DNA from: Christiangramia crocea
GTDB lineage: Bacteria > Bacteroidota > Bacteroidia > Flavobacteriales > Flavobacteriaceae
Reading direction: 5' to 3'
NCBI RefSeq assembly: GCF_022410465.1
Contig: NZ_JAJSON010000025.1
Coordinates: forward strand, 1-64,000
Length of the DNA: 64,000 nucleotides
Shown here: piece after piece, positions 53,626 through 62,054 of the stretch
How positions within the stretch are numbered: the stretch's first letter is position 1
Layout: each line of letters starts with the position of its first letter
Notes under the pieces: generated by a model
What the model saw: the letters and a program-made list of their open reading frames with translations, nothing else
Database searches by the model: none
What the model was told of the DNA's origin: nothing
Made by a program: the position numbers and the translations under genes

Positions 53626-53633
53626 TACTTTTG
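53626..53633 (+). promoter_or_regulatory. Candidate -7 box for ung
   Basis: TACTTTTG matches TAnnTTTG and would start transcription near 53640, 20 bases before the ung ATG at 53660. Overlaps the mutS2 leader. Confidence 0.45.
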
Positions 53634-53641
53634 AGGTCCTG

Positions 53642-53649
53642 CAAAGTTA
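53642..53649 (-). promoter_or_regulatory. Candidate -7 box for mutS2
   Basis: Minus-strand TAACTTTG, about 30 bases before the mutS2 ATG at 53612. The same TAACTTTGC string precedes tsaD. The divergent promoters for ung and mutS2 interleave within about 40 bases. Confidence 0.4.
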
Positions 53650-53659
53650 CTTAATTCTA

Positions 53660-54325
53660 ATGAACGTAAGAATACACCCAAGCTGGAAAAAGGAACTGGA
53701 ACCTGAATTTGAAAAGGATTATTTCCAAAACCTAACGAGCTTCGTCAAAAAAGAATATACTGAGAATAAATGCTTTCCTCCGGGAAAGGAGGTCTTCGCC
53801 GCTTTTGATCATTCTAAGTTTGAAGATACCAAAGTGGTCATCCTGGGGCAGGACCCCTATCATGGGACTGGACAGGCTAACGGGCTGTGTTTTTCGGTGA
53901 GGGACGGGATTCAATTCCCGCCTTCGCTAATTAATATTTTCAGAGAAATAGAGAATGACCTTGGAAAACCGGTTCCTGCTACCGGAAACCTTGAAAGATG
54001 GGCAGATCAGGGCGTGCTTTTGCTGAACGCTACATTAACTGTAAGAGCTCAGCAGGCCGGATCTCATCAGAATAAAGGATGGGAAACCTTTACTGACAGG
54101 GTGATCCAGATTATTTCCAGGGATAAGGAAAATGTAGTATTTATGCTCTGGGGTGGCTATGCCAAGAAAAAGGCTAAGTTAATAGATGGTTCAAAACATC
54201 TTATCCTAACAAGCGGGCATCCTTCTCCATTAAGCGCTAACCGTGGTTACTGGTTTGGAAATAAACATTTTAGTAAGGCGAATGAATACCTTGAAGGAAA
54301 AGGATTAAAACCGATCAATTGGTAA
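53660..54325 (+). CDS. ung: Uracil-DNA glycosylase
   Basis: A 221-residue family 1 UDG that removes uracil from DNA. Seen: water-activating loop VVILGQDPYHGTGQANGLCFSV, LLLNATLTVR, VVFMLWGGYAKKK and the Leu-intercalation loop LTSGHPSPLSANRGYWFGNKHFSKAN. Normal length. Its stop directly abuts the stop of the convergent barrel gene. Confidence 0.97.
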   Translation: MNVRIHPSWKKELEPEFEKDYFQNLTSFVKKEYTENKCFPPGKEVFAAFDHSKFEDTKVVILGQDPYHGTGQANGLCFSVRDGIQFPPSLINIFREIENDLGKPVPATGNLERWADQGVLLLNATLTVRAQQAGSHQNKGWETFTDRVIQIISRDKENVVFMLWGGYAKKKAKLIDGSKHLILTSGHPSPLSANRGYWFGNKHFSKANEYLEGKGLKPINW

Positions 54326-54898
54326 TTAAAACCTGAAACCAAGGTTTACCATGAATTGACCAACTATGGTGGGTGAGACATCATTAAAAAAGTTTCTTCC
54401 TATTCCTGCACTAAGATCCAGTAAAAACCCGCCGGGAGACACAAATTTTCCGCCTAATCCAAAGCCGATCGCAAAATCTGTAAAGTCTTCGGTCTCGTAT
54501 ATATATTCGTCCAGACCCTCATTAAAATCATAAAACCCTGTTTCATATTCTCCAGTGGAGATCATTCCAAAGCCATGTACATAAAATCCTCTGGCATAGG
54601 TAGAGCTAAAGAAATGTTTGTATTTACCGGTTAGAGATAAGTCTTTATAATAAAGCTCATCTATATAATCGTCTTTACCAGGATGTATAAAACCTTCTAT
54701 AGCCCAGGAGGAATTCTCATCTATCACCCTTTCGTAGGTTATTTCTATTATCCCTAAGGTGATAAGGTTAAAAGCATTGATACTTAATTCATTCTGTGTG
54801 GTATCACGTTTTTCAGGTTGGTCATCTCCTGAATTTTTCTGGGCCTGGCAAAACAGGGTGGTTAAAAGCAGGATACCTGCTAAAAGTAAGTTTCTCAT
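54326..54898 (-). CDS. Predicted outer-membrane beta-barrel protein
   Basis: A 190-residue exported protein with a signal peptide (NLLLAGILLLTTLFCQA). The mature part is amphipathic beta strands with aromatic girdles and a terminal Phe (NLGFRF), typical of small outer-membrane barrels. It contains EITYERVIDENSSWAIEGF, a pattern of DUF3575-like barrels. No specific function. A TAATTTCG box lies about 30 bases upstream. Confidence 0.78.
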   Translation of the reverse strand: MRNLLLAGILLLTTLFCQAQKNSGDDQPEKRDTTQNELSINAFNLITLGIIEITYERVIDENSSWAIEGFIHPGKDDYIDELYYKDLSLTGKYKHFFSSTYARGFYVHGFGMISTGEYETGFYDFNEGLDEYIYETEDFTDFAIGFGLGGKFVSPGGFLLDLSAGIGRNFFNDVSPTIVGQFMVNLGFRF

Positions 54899-54992
54899 TA
54901 ATTGGTTAGAATTGTTTCGGCTCGAAATTAGGAATATTATTCGTAATATAATATAGCCCCCCAGATTATTAATAATGAAATTATATAAATAA

Positions 54993-55018
54993 AAAGACCG
55001 GCTATTACACCGGCCTTT
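54993..55018 (-). terminator. Rho-independent terminator of the Gfo/Idh gene
   Basis: On the minus strand AAAGGCCGG (55018-55010), an eight-base loop, CCGGTCTTT (55001-54993) with one G-U pair, followed by TTTATTT. It lies 65 bases after the Gfo/Idh stop at 55083. Confidence 0.8.
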
Positions 55019-55082
55019 CTATATGAAAATTTAATCACGCATTCTTACTGTGGCGGAATACCCGCTAATTTTATTTATCATT

Positions 55083-56516
55083 TCAGAATTCCCGGTAGGA
55101 TGTTTCTAAAAACGCATTAGCTTCCTTTTCAGCGAATTTTGCAGCCTCACTATCCCAATGTAAGGTCTTATTTGGGAATCTTCCCGCAATAACTCCTAGA
55201 AGGATGGTTTCTGTTAACCGAGCTGCATATGAAAAGGGAGCTGAACATTTTTCCCGCCCAAGGCAAGCTTCTACGAATTGATGATAGTGCTTAGGACCTT
55301 CAGATTCATAATCTCTAATAGGTTCACCTAATTTATTTTCTTTGGATATTTTAGCGATTTCATCTGAAATATCCACATATTTACCATTTACAATCTTCGA
55401 TGGTAATTGCATGAAGTGAGGAAGTAATAAGCGGCCTTTTTCACCAATAAACATAGCTCCCTGCTCAGGAAGCTGCCCTTTTTCAGCAACTTTTGCGTCT
55501 AAAGAAATATCACTTTCATCGCTCTTTTTTTTCTTGTTAGCTTTTGAGGCTGAGTTTTTATCATAATCAGGCAATTTCAGGTCTTCATGATCTTCAGGGG
55601 CTCCCGGGCCGTCATACCATACCCATTTTAGTCTTTCTGTTGTATATGGTGTTCCAGGAAATTCATAGGTCACCTCGTTTTTTTCTGGATATCCAAATCC
55701 GTTTGGTACCCTGCAGTCATTTTTGACTGTGAGAGGCACGTCAAGTTGAAGAGCATTATAGGGAGTGTCAAAAATATGAACACCCATATCGCCTAAGGTT
55801 CCACATCCATAATCTACCAGTTTTCGCCAGTTACCAGGATGATATACATCTTCCTTATATCCTTTTGGTTTAGAAGTACCTAACCATAGATTCCAATCCA
55901 AATCTTCCGGAACAGGATCCACGCCCTTTGGAATCGGACCATCATATCCCCAGTTTTTAGGCGACCATGCTCTAACCGTATGTACTTTACCAATGATACC
56001 TGATTGGATCAACAGAGTTGCCAGTTTATAATCATAAAAAGAATGTACCTGAATCCCCATTTGGGTGACCAGGTTCTTTTCTAAAGCCAGTTTATTCATT
56101 GCGCGAGCCTCAGAGACGTGGTGTGTTAATGGTTTCTGGCAGTACACAGGCTTATTCATGTTCATAGCCATTATCGAGGCAGGAGCATGGGTATGATCTG
56201 GTGTGGAGACTATTACAGCATCTATTTCATCTTTCATCACCTGGAACATGACTCTGTAATCTGAAAATGTCTTCGCCTTAGGATGCATGGCATGGGCATT
56301 GGCTAAATAGTTTGAATCCACATCACAAAGGGCAACAACATCCACAAGCTCGTGAGAAGCGATCGCCTTCAGGTCTTCCAATCCCATGTTCCCCACACCA
56401 ATATGTGCTGTTCTCAATCTATTGTGGGGTGCAGATTTCGCCCAGGAAAGGCTGGGTAGAACCAAAATTCCTGATGTGGCGAGGCCTGCAATTTTTAAAA
56501 ATTCTCTTTTTTCCAT
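55083..56516 (-). CDS. Exported Gfo/Idh/MocA-family oxidoreductase
   Basis: A 477-residue NAD(P)-dependent oxidoreductase with a Tat-like or Sec export signal (EKREFLKIAGLATSGILVLPSLSWA, Lys-Arg rather than Arg-Arg). The Rossmann domain contains HIGVGNMGLEDL and VDVVALCDVD. The family's EKP motif reads YCQKPLTHHVSEA, keeping the catalytic Lys. The C-terminal domain includes WNLWLGTSKPKGY and WRKLVDYGCGTLGDMGVHIFD, as in GH109-like secreted members. It may oxidise or hydrolyse a sugar. The ATG at 56516 is preferred because it opens the signal and follows the DUF1080 stop by 4 bases. Confidence 0.88.
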   Translation of the reverse strand: MEKREFLKIAGLATSGILVLPSLSWAKSAPHNRLRTAHIGVGNMGLEDLKAIASHELVDVVALCDVDSNYLANAHAMHPKAKTFSDYRVMFQVMKDEIDAVIVSTPDHTHAPASIMAMNMNKPVYCQKPLTHHVSEARAMNKLALEKNLVTQMGIQVHSFYDYKLATLLIQSGIIGKVHTVRAWSPKNWGYDGPIPKGVDPVPEDLDWNLWLGTSKPKGYKEDVYHPGNWRKLVDYGCGTLGDMGVHIFDTPYNALQLDVPLTVKNDCRVPNGFGYPEKNEVTYEFPGTPYTTERLKWVWYDGPGAPEDHEDLKLPDYDKNSASKANKKKKSDESDISLDAKVAEKGQLPEQGAMFIGEKGRLLLPHFMQLPSKIVNGKYVDISDEIAKISKENKLGEPIRDYESEGPKHYHQFVEACLGREKCSAPFSYAARLTETILLGVIAGRFPNKTLHWDSEAAKFAEKEANAFLETSYREF

Positions 56517-56520
56517 AAGA

Positions 56521-57321
56521 TTACAGCTTTTTGATTTTAATATTCCTGAACCATATCGGGCTAGCGTGATCCTGCAGACCAATATATCCAGATTTGAATT
56601 TACCGTAATCTGGTGCATTATCCCATTTACCTGAATTTTTCTTTTTTTGCCAGTCTTCTGACCATGGAACAAACTCCACTATTTTTTTTCCATTGAGCCA
56701 ATGTTCTACTTTCTCTGGTGTAAACACGATTTTTGAAGAATTCCACTCTCCAACAGGATTTAATACTTTTTGTGTGGTATCAACCGCATGCATTGCATAA
56801 TCTGCACCGGTTTTTTGCCAGTCCTGAAGTTCTTCGGGGTTTTCTACACCAAATTGTGAATTATAACCGGAAAGGTCATGAATGTCTGCATAATTTTCAT
56901 CATCAATTAGTTGATATTCAGGGGAGATTTCAGGTGGTCCTCCATAGCCTTCCTTTACATGATAGAAGATTCCGCTATTTCCTCCTTTCGGTAGTTTCCA
57001 TTCCAAATAGAGTTCAAAATTGTCAAATTCTTCAGCTCCATATATAATGTCTTTTCCACCTTCATAATTTTGTTCCAGGCCCAGTTCAGTATCGAAGGTT
57101 AAAACACTGTCTTTTATCACCCATCCCGGAGGCAGGGAATCACCGTTGTAGGCACGCCAGCCTTCTGTGGAAGTACCATCAAAAAGATAGGTCCATTCTT
57201 TTTCTGAAATCGTATCAGCTGTAGTGGACGGCTCTATTTCGGAATCAGCTTTTGGTTTTTCTTTACAGGAATTTAGAAGCAAGAACTGTAATAGTAGCAG
57301 GGGAATAAAGTTAAATCTCAT
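56521..57321 (-). CDS. DUF1080 (3-keto-disaccharide hydrolase-like) lipoprotein
   Basis: A 266-residue lipoprotein (LLLLQFLLLNSC lipobox). It is a single DUF1080 domain with WTYLFDGTSTEGWRAYNGDSLPPGWVIKDSVL and NFELYLEWKLPKGGNSGIFYHV, a concanavalin-like fold. Some members cleave 3-keto-glycosides after a Gfo/Idh enzyme has oxidised the sugar. Its pairing with a Gfo/Idh gene fits that two-step chemistry, but substrates here are not known. Confidence 0.87.
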   Translation of the reverse strand: MRFNFIPLLLLQFLLLNSCKEKPKADSEIEPSTTADTISEKEWTYLFDGTSTEGWRAYNGDSLPPGWVIKDSVLTFDTELGLEQNYEGGKDIIYGAEEFDNFELYLEWKLPKGGNSGIFYHVKEGYGGPPEISPEYQLIDDENYADIHDLSGYNSQFGVENPEELQDWQKTGADYAMHAVDTTQKVLNPVGEWNSSKIVFTPEKVEHWLNGKKIVEFVPWSEDWQKKKNSGKWDNAPDYGKFKSGYIGLQDHASPIWFRNIKIKKL

Positions 57322-57370
57322 GATGTTTAATAAAAAAGTGGATTTTGTTTCTTTCGAAATTAAAAATTTT

Positions 57371-57385
57371 ATTCTAAAATAGAAT
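57371..57385. promoter_or_regulatory. Inverted repeat upstream of DUF1080, possible operator
   Basis: ATTCTA-AAA-TAGAAT, perfect 6-base arms, in an AT-rich gap between the ScyD-like gene and DUF1080, about 50 bases upstream of the DUF1080 ATG. Minus-strand TAATTTCG nearby resembles a -7 box. Confidence 0.3.
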
Positions 57386-57450
57386 AATTAATTTATTTTT
57401 TTTTATAACTCATCGTGAAACTGGATATTAAAAATGGATTATTAAATTTT

Positions 57451-57474
57451 AAGGCCGGTAAAATTACCGGCCTT
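57451..57474 (-). terminator. Probable terminator after the ScyD-like gene
   Basis: A perfect 11-base inverted repeat, AAGGCCGGTAA / TTACCGGCCTT, with a 2-base centre, 12 bases past the stop at 57486. The tract after it is AAAATTT rather than a clean T-run, so strength is uncertain. Confidence 0.6.
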
Positions 57475-57485
57475 ATTCCTGTTTT

Positions 57486-58679
57486 TTATGAACCTACAAA
57501 TGTGAATTCTCCCGGATCTAATATCCTCACCCTTGGAACAATTATATTATTCTCCAGTAGCCAGAGATTTCCTTTTTTATCAAAGGTGATTGCACTTGGT
57601 AACATTAGTCCTTCTGCTTTTTTAATGAGCTCTCCATCCAGGTTATAGGCACTGACAGTACCTCCCATTGGATTGGCTAATCCAGCCCAACTGTTTTCGT
57701 CAAATTCTACTACATAAAGGAGTCCGTCAGGTCCAAATTCGAGATCGATCACAGAAGTTAACCCATCAAGGAATAAATAACAGTCTTCTGATCCTTCCAC
57801 TTGTGAACAAACTAAATTGGTAGCATCTGCCGGAAACCTCCAAACCCTTGATAGTTCTTTTGGCAGTCCGTCAGGAGTTAAATCAGTTTCTGGCACTGCC
57901 CCTGTGAGTTCGCCAACATATACATAACCATCAGGACCAACGGCCACAGATGTTGCTACAGGCTGTACATAGCAGGTAAGTCCATCATGTTCAAAAAGCA
58001 CTATAAATTCTCCATTCACGTTCAATGGAGGGGTAAGGATAGCTTTCCAGTCGATATGGCCTGTGGTAGTCGCTTGTAGGATCGTATTTCCTGCCGCATC
58101 CCCAATAAGAGCAGTCCCTCCGTCAAGTGTAGTTACTTTAAATGGATTGTTTTGAGGCCCTGCACTAAAAATACCTTCTTCTTCACAGAGCTGGTTTTTC
58201 CATTGTAAACCTTCAAAAGCATCAGGATCATTATCCTTTTCAAATTCACCCAGATCGGCTACCATTCTTACTTTTCCATTTGAAATCCGGTACAGTTCAC
58301 CATCTTCTGCAAGATTGCTTCCACCGGTAGTGAAGAAAGCATTACCAGTTCCTATCGCCTCAATGCCCTGGATGTTGGTATTGGTCTCAACTTCATGGAT
58401 CGTTCTAATTTCACCATTTTTAATCAGCTGAATACTTCTGCCGTTTTCAGTATTTAATCCTACCATGATACTTCCGTCAGGAGTGGCTGATATATCAAAT
58501 GCTACTGCGCCCTGGAATTCATAAGGTCCGGCGTTCAGAGTTTTCTTTACACTCGCATCCTTTACATTAAGATTAAGGTCATTTGTTTCCTTTTCACAGG
58601 CAACTCCAAAAACTACAAGCAGGCATAAAGAAAGAAGTCCCCGGAAATTTAGATCGATTAGTTTTTTTCTTGTTTTCAT
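57486..58679 (-). CDS. ScyD/ScyE-like six-bladed propeller lipoprotein
   Basis: A 397-residue lipoprotein (LLSLCLLVVFGVAC lipobox; acidic residues follow). The mature part has repeated beta-propeller blades: FDISATPDGSIMVG, SVAVGPDGYVYVGELTGAVPETD, DLEFGPDGLLYVVEFDENSWAG and ITFDKKGNLWLLENNIIVPRVRILDPG, the ScyD/ScyE pattern. Function unknown in Bacteroidetes; it may bind or oxidise a small molecule. It is preceded by a consensus promoter and a 5' leader of about 270 bases and is not tightly linked to the DUF1080 gene. Confidence 0.82.
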   Translation of the reverse strand: MKTRKKLIDLNFRGLLSLCLLVVFGVACEKETNDLNLNVKDASVKKTLNAGPYEFQGAVAFDISATPDGSIMVGLNTENGRSIQLIKNGEIRTIHEVETNTNIQGIEAIGTGNAFFTTGGSNLAEDGELYRISNGKVRMVADLGEFEKDNDPDAFEGLQWKNQLCEEEGIFSAGPQNNPFKVTTLDGGTALIGDAAGNTILQATTTGHIDWKAILTPPLNVNGEFIVLFEHDGLTCYVQPVATSVAVGPDGYVYVGELTGAVPETDLTPDGLPKELSRVWRFPADATNLVCSQVEGSEDCYLFLDGLTSVIDLEFGPDGLLYVVEFDENSWAGLANPMGGTVSAYNLDGELIKKAEGLMLPSAITFDKKGNLWLLENNIIVPRVRILDPGEFTFVGS

Positions 58680-58865
58680 AATTATATAGAGATTTTGGTT
58701 AATACTCTGTTATTGAACGAGGTCCACCTTAATTAGAATGAACCTTTAGCAGGTTTAGTGAGATGGGGGCGCATAAAAGCGGAACTCTGCTCGGCTAAGA
58801 AAGCCAGTCTTAACATTAGTACAATCATTTTCAGGGTGATCACATTAATGAGACCACATATGACA

Positions 58866-58916
58866 TCAAGTCCGGGCGATAGGGGTTGTAATAGTAAAGT
58901 GCGGGGAGATCAGCAT
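58866..58916 (-). CDS. Possible leader peptide, 16 residues
   Basis: An ATG at 58916 opens a 16-codon frame ending TGA at 58866, reading MLISPHFTITTPIART. It starts about 30 bases after the predicted transcription start, and its ATG falls in the bulge of a hairpin. The Thr-Ile-Thr-Thr run resembles amino-acid operon leader peptides, but the downstream gene is a propeller lipoprotein and no clean terminator/antiterminator is visible. Low confidence. Confidence 0.3.
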   Translation of the reverse strand: MLISPHFTITTPIART

Positions 58917-58952
58917 GTTTTAATATTTAAAACGCTGAATTTCAGTTAGGTG

Positions 58953-58982
58953 CAAATATACAAACAATATTGAATATTGCAA
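58953..58982 (-). promoter_or_regulatory. Consensus Bacteroidetes promoter upstream of the ScyD-like gene
   Basis: On the minus strand TTG (58982-58980), exactly 19 bases, TATATTTG (58960-58953). Transcription would start near 58946, giving a leader of about 267 bases to the ATG at 58679. Confidence 0.75.
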
Positions 58983-59077
58983 TTAATTGAATAAATGACA
59001 AACATCAAAGCTTACTTTTATTTCGAATCTGTCCAAAATAAAACATAATTATAATTCTATCCGTAAAAAGAATAGAG

Positions 59078-59929
59078 CTAAAAAGTATGAATGAGATCTG
59101 AATAATTTCTCTTTTCTTCGATCAGATTCAATTCCAGGAGGGTTTCCTGGACTTTGGTAAGATCAGCCTCACTTATTTGTTCCTGACTCCACCTGGTAAG
59201 ATCCAGCCATTTTCTGATATCCTCCAGTTTTTGCTGATATCTTTCAGAAAGGATAACATCTATATTTCTCTGAAGCTTGAAGTCTTTAGTTTCAGCATTC
59301 AGGATTTCCAGCATTTTTTGAAGGCGTTGAGGATCTTTGCGAATGCTTTCATCTCTGGCTGCGATCACAAAACAGGGCCATGGAGTAGGGCAGTCGGCCA
59401 CTAAACGGAACGTTTTATTGTCTACCAGGGGTTTGGTGGTAAAATGTTCCCACATAAAATACTGGGCCTCATCATTTTGAAGGGCATGAATAGCTCCATC
59501 CAGATTATTAACGATATTAAACTTAAGCTCATCCAGGTTCCAATTCCTGTGTTGGGCATTCACATACGCCATCAAATGAGAGCCACTGCCTTTTCTGCTA
59601 ATAGCGGCAGTAGTAGTTTCCAGCTCCTGAATATTCTTATATTTCGAACCTGCAGCTACATGGATTCCCCAGATCAACGGACTTACTATATAGGTCTGGA
59701 TGATCTTACTTTCGTTACCATTGATTATATCCCTTGTGATTCCTTCGGTTAGTATAACGGCTACATCCAGCTCTCCAGACCTTAAGGCCTTGCACATGGC
59801 TCCGGTGCCTTCGGGGAAATCTTTCCAGACCACATTTAGTCCTTCATCATTGAATTTGCTATTCTCTATGCAAAGGTGCCATGGCAGGTTAAAATGTTCT
59901 GGTACTCCGCCTACTTTGATCGTTTTCAT
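59078..59929 (-). CDS. Signal-less NMT1/THI5-like substrate-binding protein
   Basis: A 283-residue protein with a type 2 periplasmic-binding fold: IKVGGVPEHFNLPWHLCIENSKFNDEGLNVVWKDFPEGTGAMCKALRSGELDVAVILTEG. The SsuA/THI5 family pattern continues with AAISRKGSGSHLMAYV and DCPTPWPCFVIAARDESI. No signal peptide or lipobox is present and no ABC permease or ATPase is near, so it is probably cytoplasmic, like the fungal Ca3427-type relatives. The ATG overlaps the ppk1 stop by four bases (ATGA), so it is made together with polyphosphate kinase. Ligand unknown. Confidence 0.82.
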   Translation of the reverse strand: MKTIKVGGVPEHFNLPWHLCIENSKFNDEGLNVVWKDFPEGTGAMCKALRSGELDVAVILTEGITRDIINGNESKIIQTYIVSPLIWGIHVAAGSKYKNIQELETTTAAISRKGSGSHLMAYVNAQHRNWNLDELKFNIVNNLDGAIHALQNDEAQYFMWEHFTTKPLVDNKTFRLVADCPTPWPCFVIAARDESIRKDPQRLQKMLEILNAETKDFKLQRNIDVILSERYQQKLEDIRKWLDLTRWSQEQISEADLTKVQETLLELNLIEEKRNYSDLIHTF

Positions 59930-61980
59930 GAGCTGTGTTTTTCTTTGAGATAATTGTAAATTTCGTACTGGGAGCGAATGGCTTTTTCTCCTTTTTTCTT
60001 TTGTACATAATTATTTGCTTCCGAAGCATCCTGTATCCTGGCCTTTACATTGTCATTCAGCTGGATATTAAGGATATTCTTGAATTCCTGTTTTATGTCT
60101 TCATCCAGGACGGGAGAGATAACTTCGATCCTACGGTCCAGGTTACGGTTCATCCAATCTGCGCTTCCGTAGAACATAAGCTCCTCACCGCTGTTTTCAA
60201 AAACATATATTCTTCCATGCTCAAGAAACCGGTCTACAACACTGGTAATATATATATTCTCGCTCATTCCCGTTATACCGGGGATAAGACATGTAAAACC
60301 ACGGATAAGCAATCTTATTTTTACACCAGCATCACTGGCTTTATAAAGTAATTCAATCATCTCCTCATCTTCGAGACTGTTCATTTTTGCCGTGATCCTG
60401 GCTTTCTTTCCTTCCCGTGCATTCTCTATCTCGTTATAAATAAGTTTCAGGAATTCCTGGCGGGTGGAAAAAGGAGAGATCAACAGGTTTTTCTCCCTGG
60501 GAATTATGAGTTCTCCTTCCAGTACCTTGAAGAGCCGTTGTAACTCCTTTGTAATATATTTATTGGCAGTAAAGATGGCATGATCGCAGTATAGCTTGGC
60601 GGTCTCACTATTAAAATTCCCGGTACCGATATACGCATATCTCATATTGACATCCCCTTCCTGACGGCATATTAGCATGATCTTAGAATGAACCTTTACT
60701 TTGGGATAGCTATAAATAACATTGGCTCCTTTTTCTTCAAACTTTCTTCCCCAAATGATATTGTTCTTTTCATCGAATCTTGCCTTGGCCTCTACAAAAA
60801 CAGTAACCCTTTTTCCTCTTTCAAGGGCTTCCAGTAAAAAGGAGGTGAGCTTTGATTCGTCTGCAACTCTGTAAAGAGAGATGCTTATATCGGTAACCTG
60901 ATCATCTTTTGCAGCCTGTTCCAGAAATTTTTCCACATAACCAAATGACATGTATGGAAAATGAAGGGCCTGATCTTTCTTCTTAATATCCTCGAAATAA
61001 TCATTGCTTTTATCCAGAGTTTTATGAGGTAGCGGAGGCAGGTTTTTGTAATGAAGTTCAGGATTATCTGTAGGATCTGGAAAAGAAAAGAAATCCTTGA
61101 AATTATGATACTTTCCGCCAGGCATCATATCAATCTTTCCAAGCTTCAAAAGCTTTCTTATTTTTTTCTGCACTTCCTTAGGCATGGAAGCATCATACAA
61201 TAATCTTGTGGGCTGGCCATCGGTACGCTGTTTTAATGACTCATATATCTTCTCTGCCAGCACACCTTCATAAATGTCATCTATATAAAGCTCGGCATCT
61301 CTGGAAAGTTTAATTTCAAAGATACCTGTAATGTTATTTTCCGGGAAGATTTTATAAGCCTCATACCTGATTATTTCATCGAGAAAGGTAATATTGTGTT
61401 TTCCTTTGATCCCCTCCATCATCACGAAGCGGCCACATTCATTAACGGGAATATTTACCACCGCCAGTTTGTCTTCCTTTTCAAAGGTTACCAGAAAGTA
61501 CAGTATTGAATTTTCAAGAAAGAGTTCATTTTCTTTATTCAGGTTAAGCATTATCGGTTTTAAATGCTTCTCTACCTTATTGTGAAAAAAAGAGCTTACA
61601 AACTCCTTTTGTGCCGGTTTAAAATGTTCTGCATCCAGTATATGAATACCATTTTCTGCAAGTTCAGGAATGATCTCATTATGATAAATTTCACCGAATC
61701 TATCCTGCTGTTTTTTTACCTTCTCAATGATCTGCTTGGTGATCTTTGAGGGTCTTAGGGCCAGTTTTTTACGAATGCTTTTCTTTACCCGCTTCATCTG
61801 GCGAAGCTGGGAGACTCTCACCCTGAAATATTCATCAAGATTTGAAGAAAAAATGGCCAGGAATTTCATCCTTTCGTAAAGAGGATTGATTTTATCCGCG
61901 GCCTCCTGAAGAACCCTATCATTAAAACTTAACCAGTTGAGATCTCTATGTCTAAACCGGTCTTCATTAGGTTGCTGCAT
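59926..61980 (-). CDS. ppk1: Polyphosphate kinase 1
   Basis: A 684-residue PPK1 that builds polyphosphate from ATP. Seen: N domain LNWLSFNDRVLQEAAD and FLAIFSSNLDEYFRVRVSQL; catalytic phospho-His in VKVHSKIMLICRQEG; YAYIGTGNFNSETAKLYCDHA; and the second His in DRFLEHGRIYVFENSGEELMFYGSADWMNRNLDRRIE. Full length. The downstream binding-protein gene overlaps by four bases. A TATTTTTG box at 62007-62000 (minus) could be its -7 element. Confidence 0.97.
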   Translation of the reverse strand: MQQPNEDRFRHRDLNWLSFNDRVLQEAADKINPLYERMKFLAIFSSNLDEYFRVRVSQLRQMKRVKKSIRKKLALRPSKITKQIIEKVKKQQDRFGEIYHNEIIPELAENGIHILDAEHFKPAQKEFVSSFFHNKVEKHLKPIMLNLNKENELFLENSILYFLVTFEKEDKLAVVNIPVNECGRFVMMEGIKGKHNITFLDEIIRYEAYKIFPENNITGIFEIKLSRDAELYIDDIYEGVLAEKIYESLKQRTDGQPTRLLYDASMPKEVQKKIRKLLKLGKIDMMPGGKYHNFKDFFSFPDPTDNPELHYKNLPPLPHKTLDKSNDYFEDIKKKDQALHFPYMSFGYVEKFLEQAAKDDQVTDISISLYRVADESKLTSFLLEALERGKRVTVFVEAKARFDEKNNIIWGRKFEEKGANVIYSYPKVKVHSKIMLICRQEGDVNMRYAYIGTGNFNSETAKLYCDHAIFTANKYITKELQRLFKVLEGELIIPREKNLLISPFSTRQEFLKLIYNEIENAREGKKARITAKMNSLEDEEMIELLYKASDAGVKIRLLIRGFTCLIPGITGMSENIYITSVVDRFLEHGRIYVFENSGEELMFYGSADWMNRNLDRRIEVISPVLDEDIKQEFKNILNIQLNDNVKARIQDASEANNYVQKKKGEKAIRSQYEIYNYLKEKHSS

Positions 61981-61999
61981 GGGTGATAGATTGTTTCAT

Positions 62000-62007
62000 C
62001 AAAAATA
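62000..62007 (-). promoter_or_regulatory. Candidate -7 box for ppk1
   Basis: Minus-strand TATTTTTG matches TAnnTTTG, about 20 bases before the ppk1 ATG at 61980. No TTG at the ideal -33 position. Confidence 0.4.
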
Positions 62008-62054
62008 CAAAGTACCCTATGCTTTGCTTTTAATATATTGTTAAATAAGGCTGG

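Larger units (their letters stand above)
58680..59077. other. Gene-poor 398-base gap with long leader
   Basis: This gap holds the promoter at 58953-58982, a hairpin spanning 58911-58937 (CAGC/GCTG-closed with a GTTTTAA/TTAAAAC stem), a possible 16-residue leader frame, and about 185 further transcribed bases with a weak GGCT/AGCC hairpin (58792-58804). Bases 58983-59077, between the binding protein end and the promoter, are AT-rich with no gene seen. Confidence 0.6.

Noticed and set aside
55083-58679. Polysaccharide utilisation locus
   Set aside because: There is no SusC/SusD pair or glycoside hydrolase; only DUF1080, Gfo/Idh and propeller genes.
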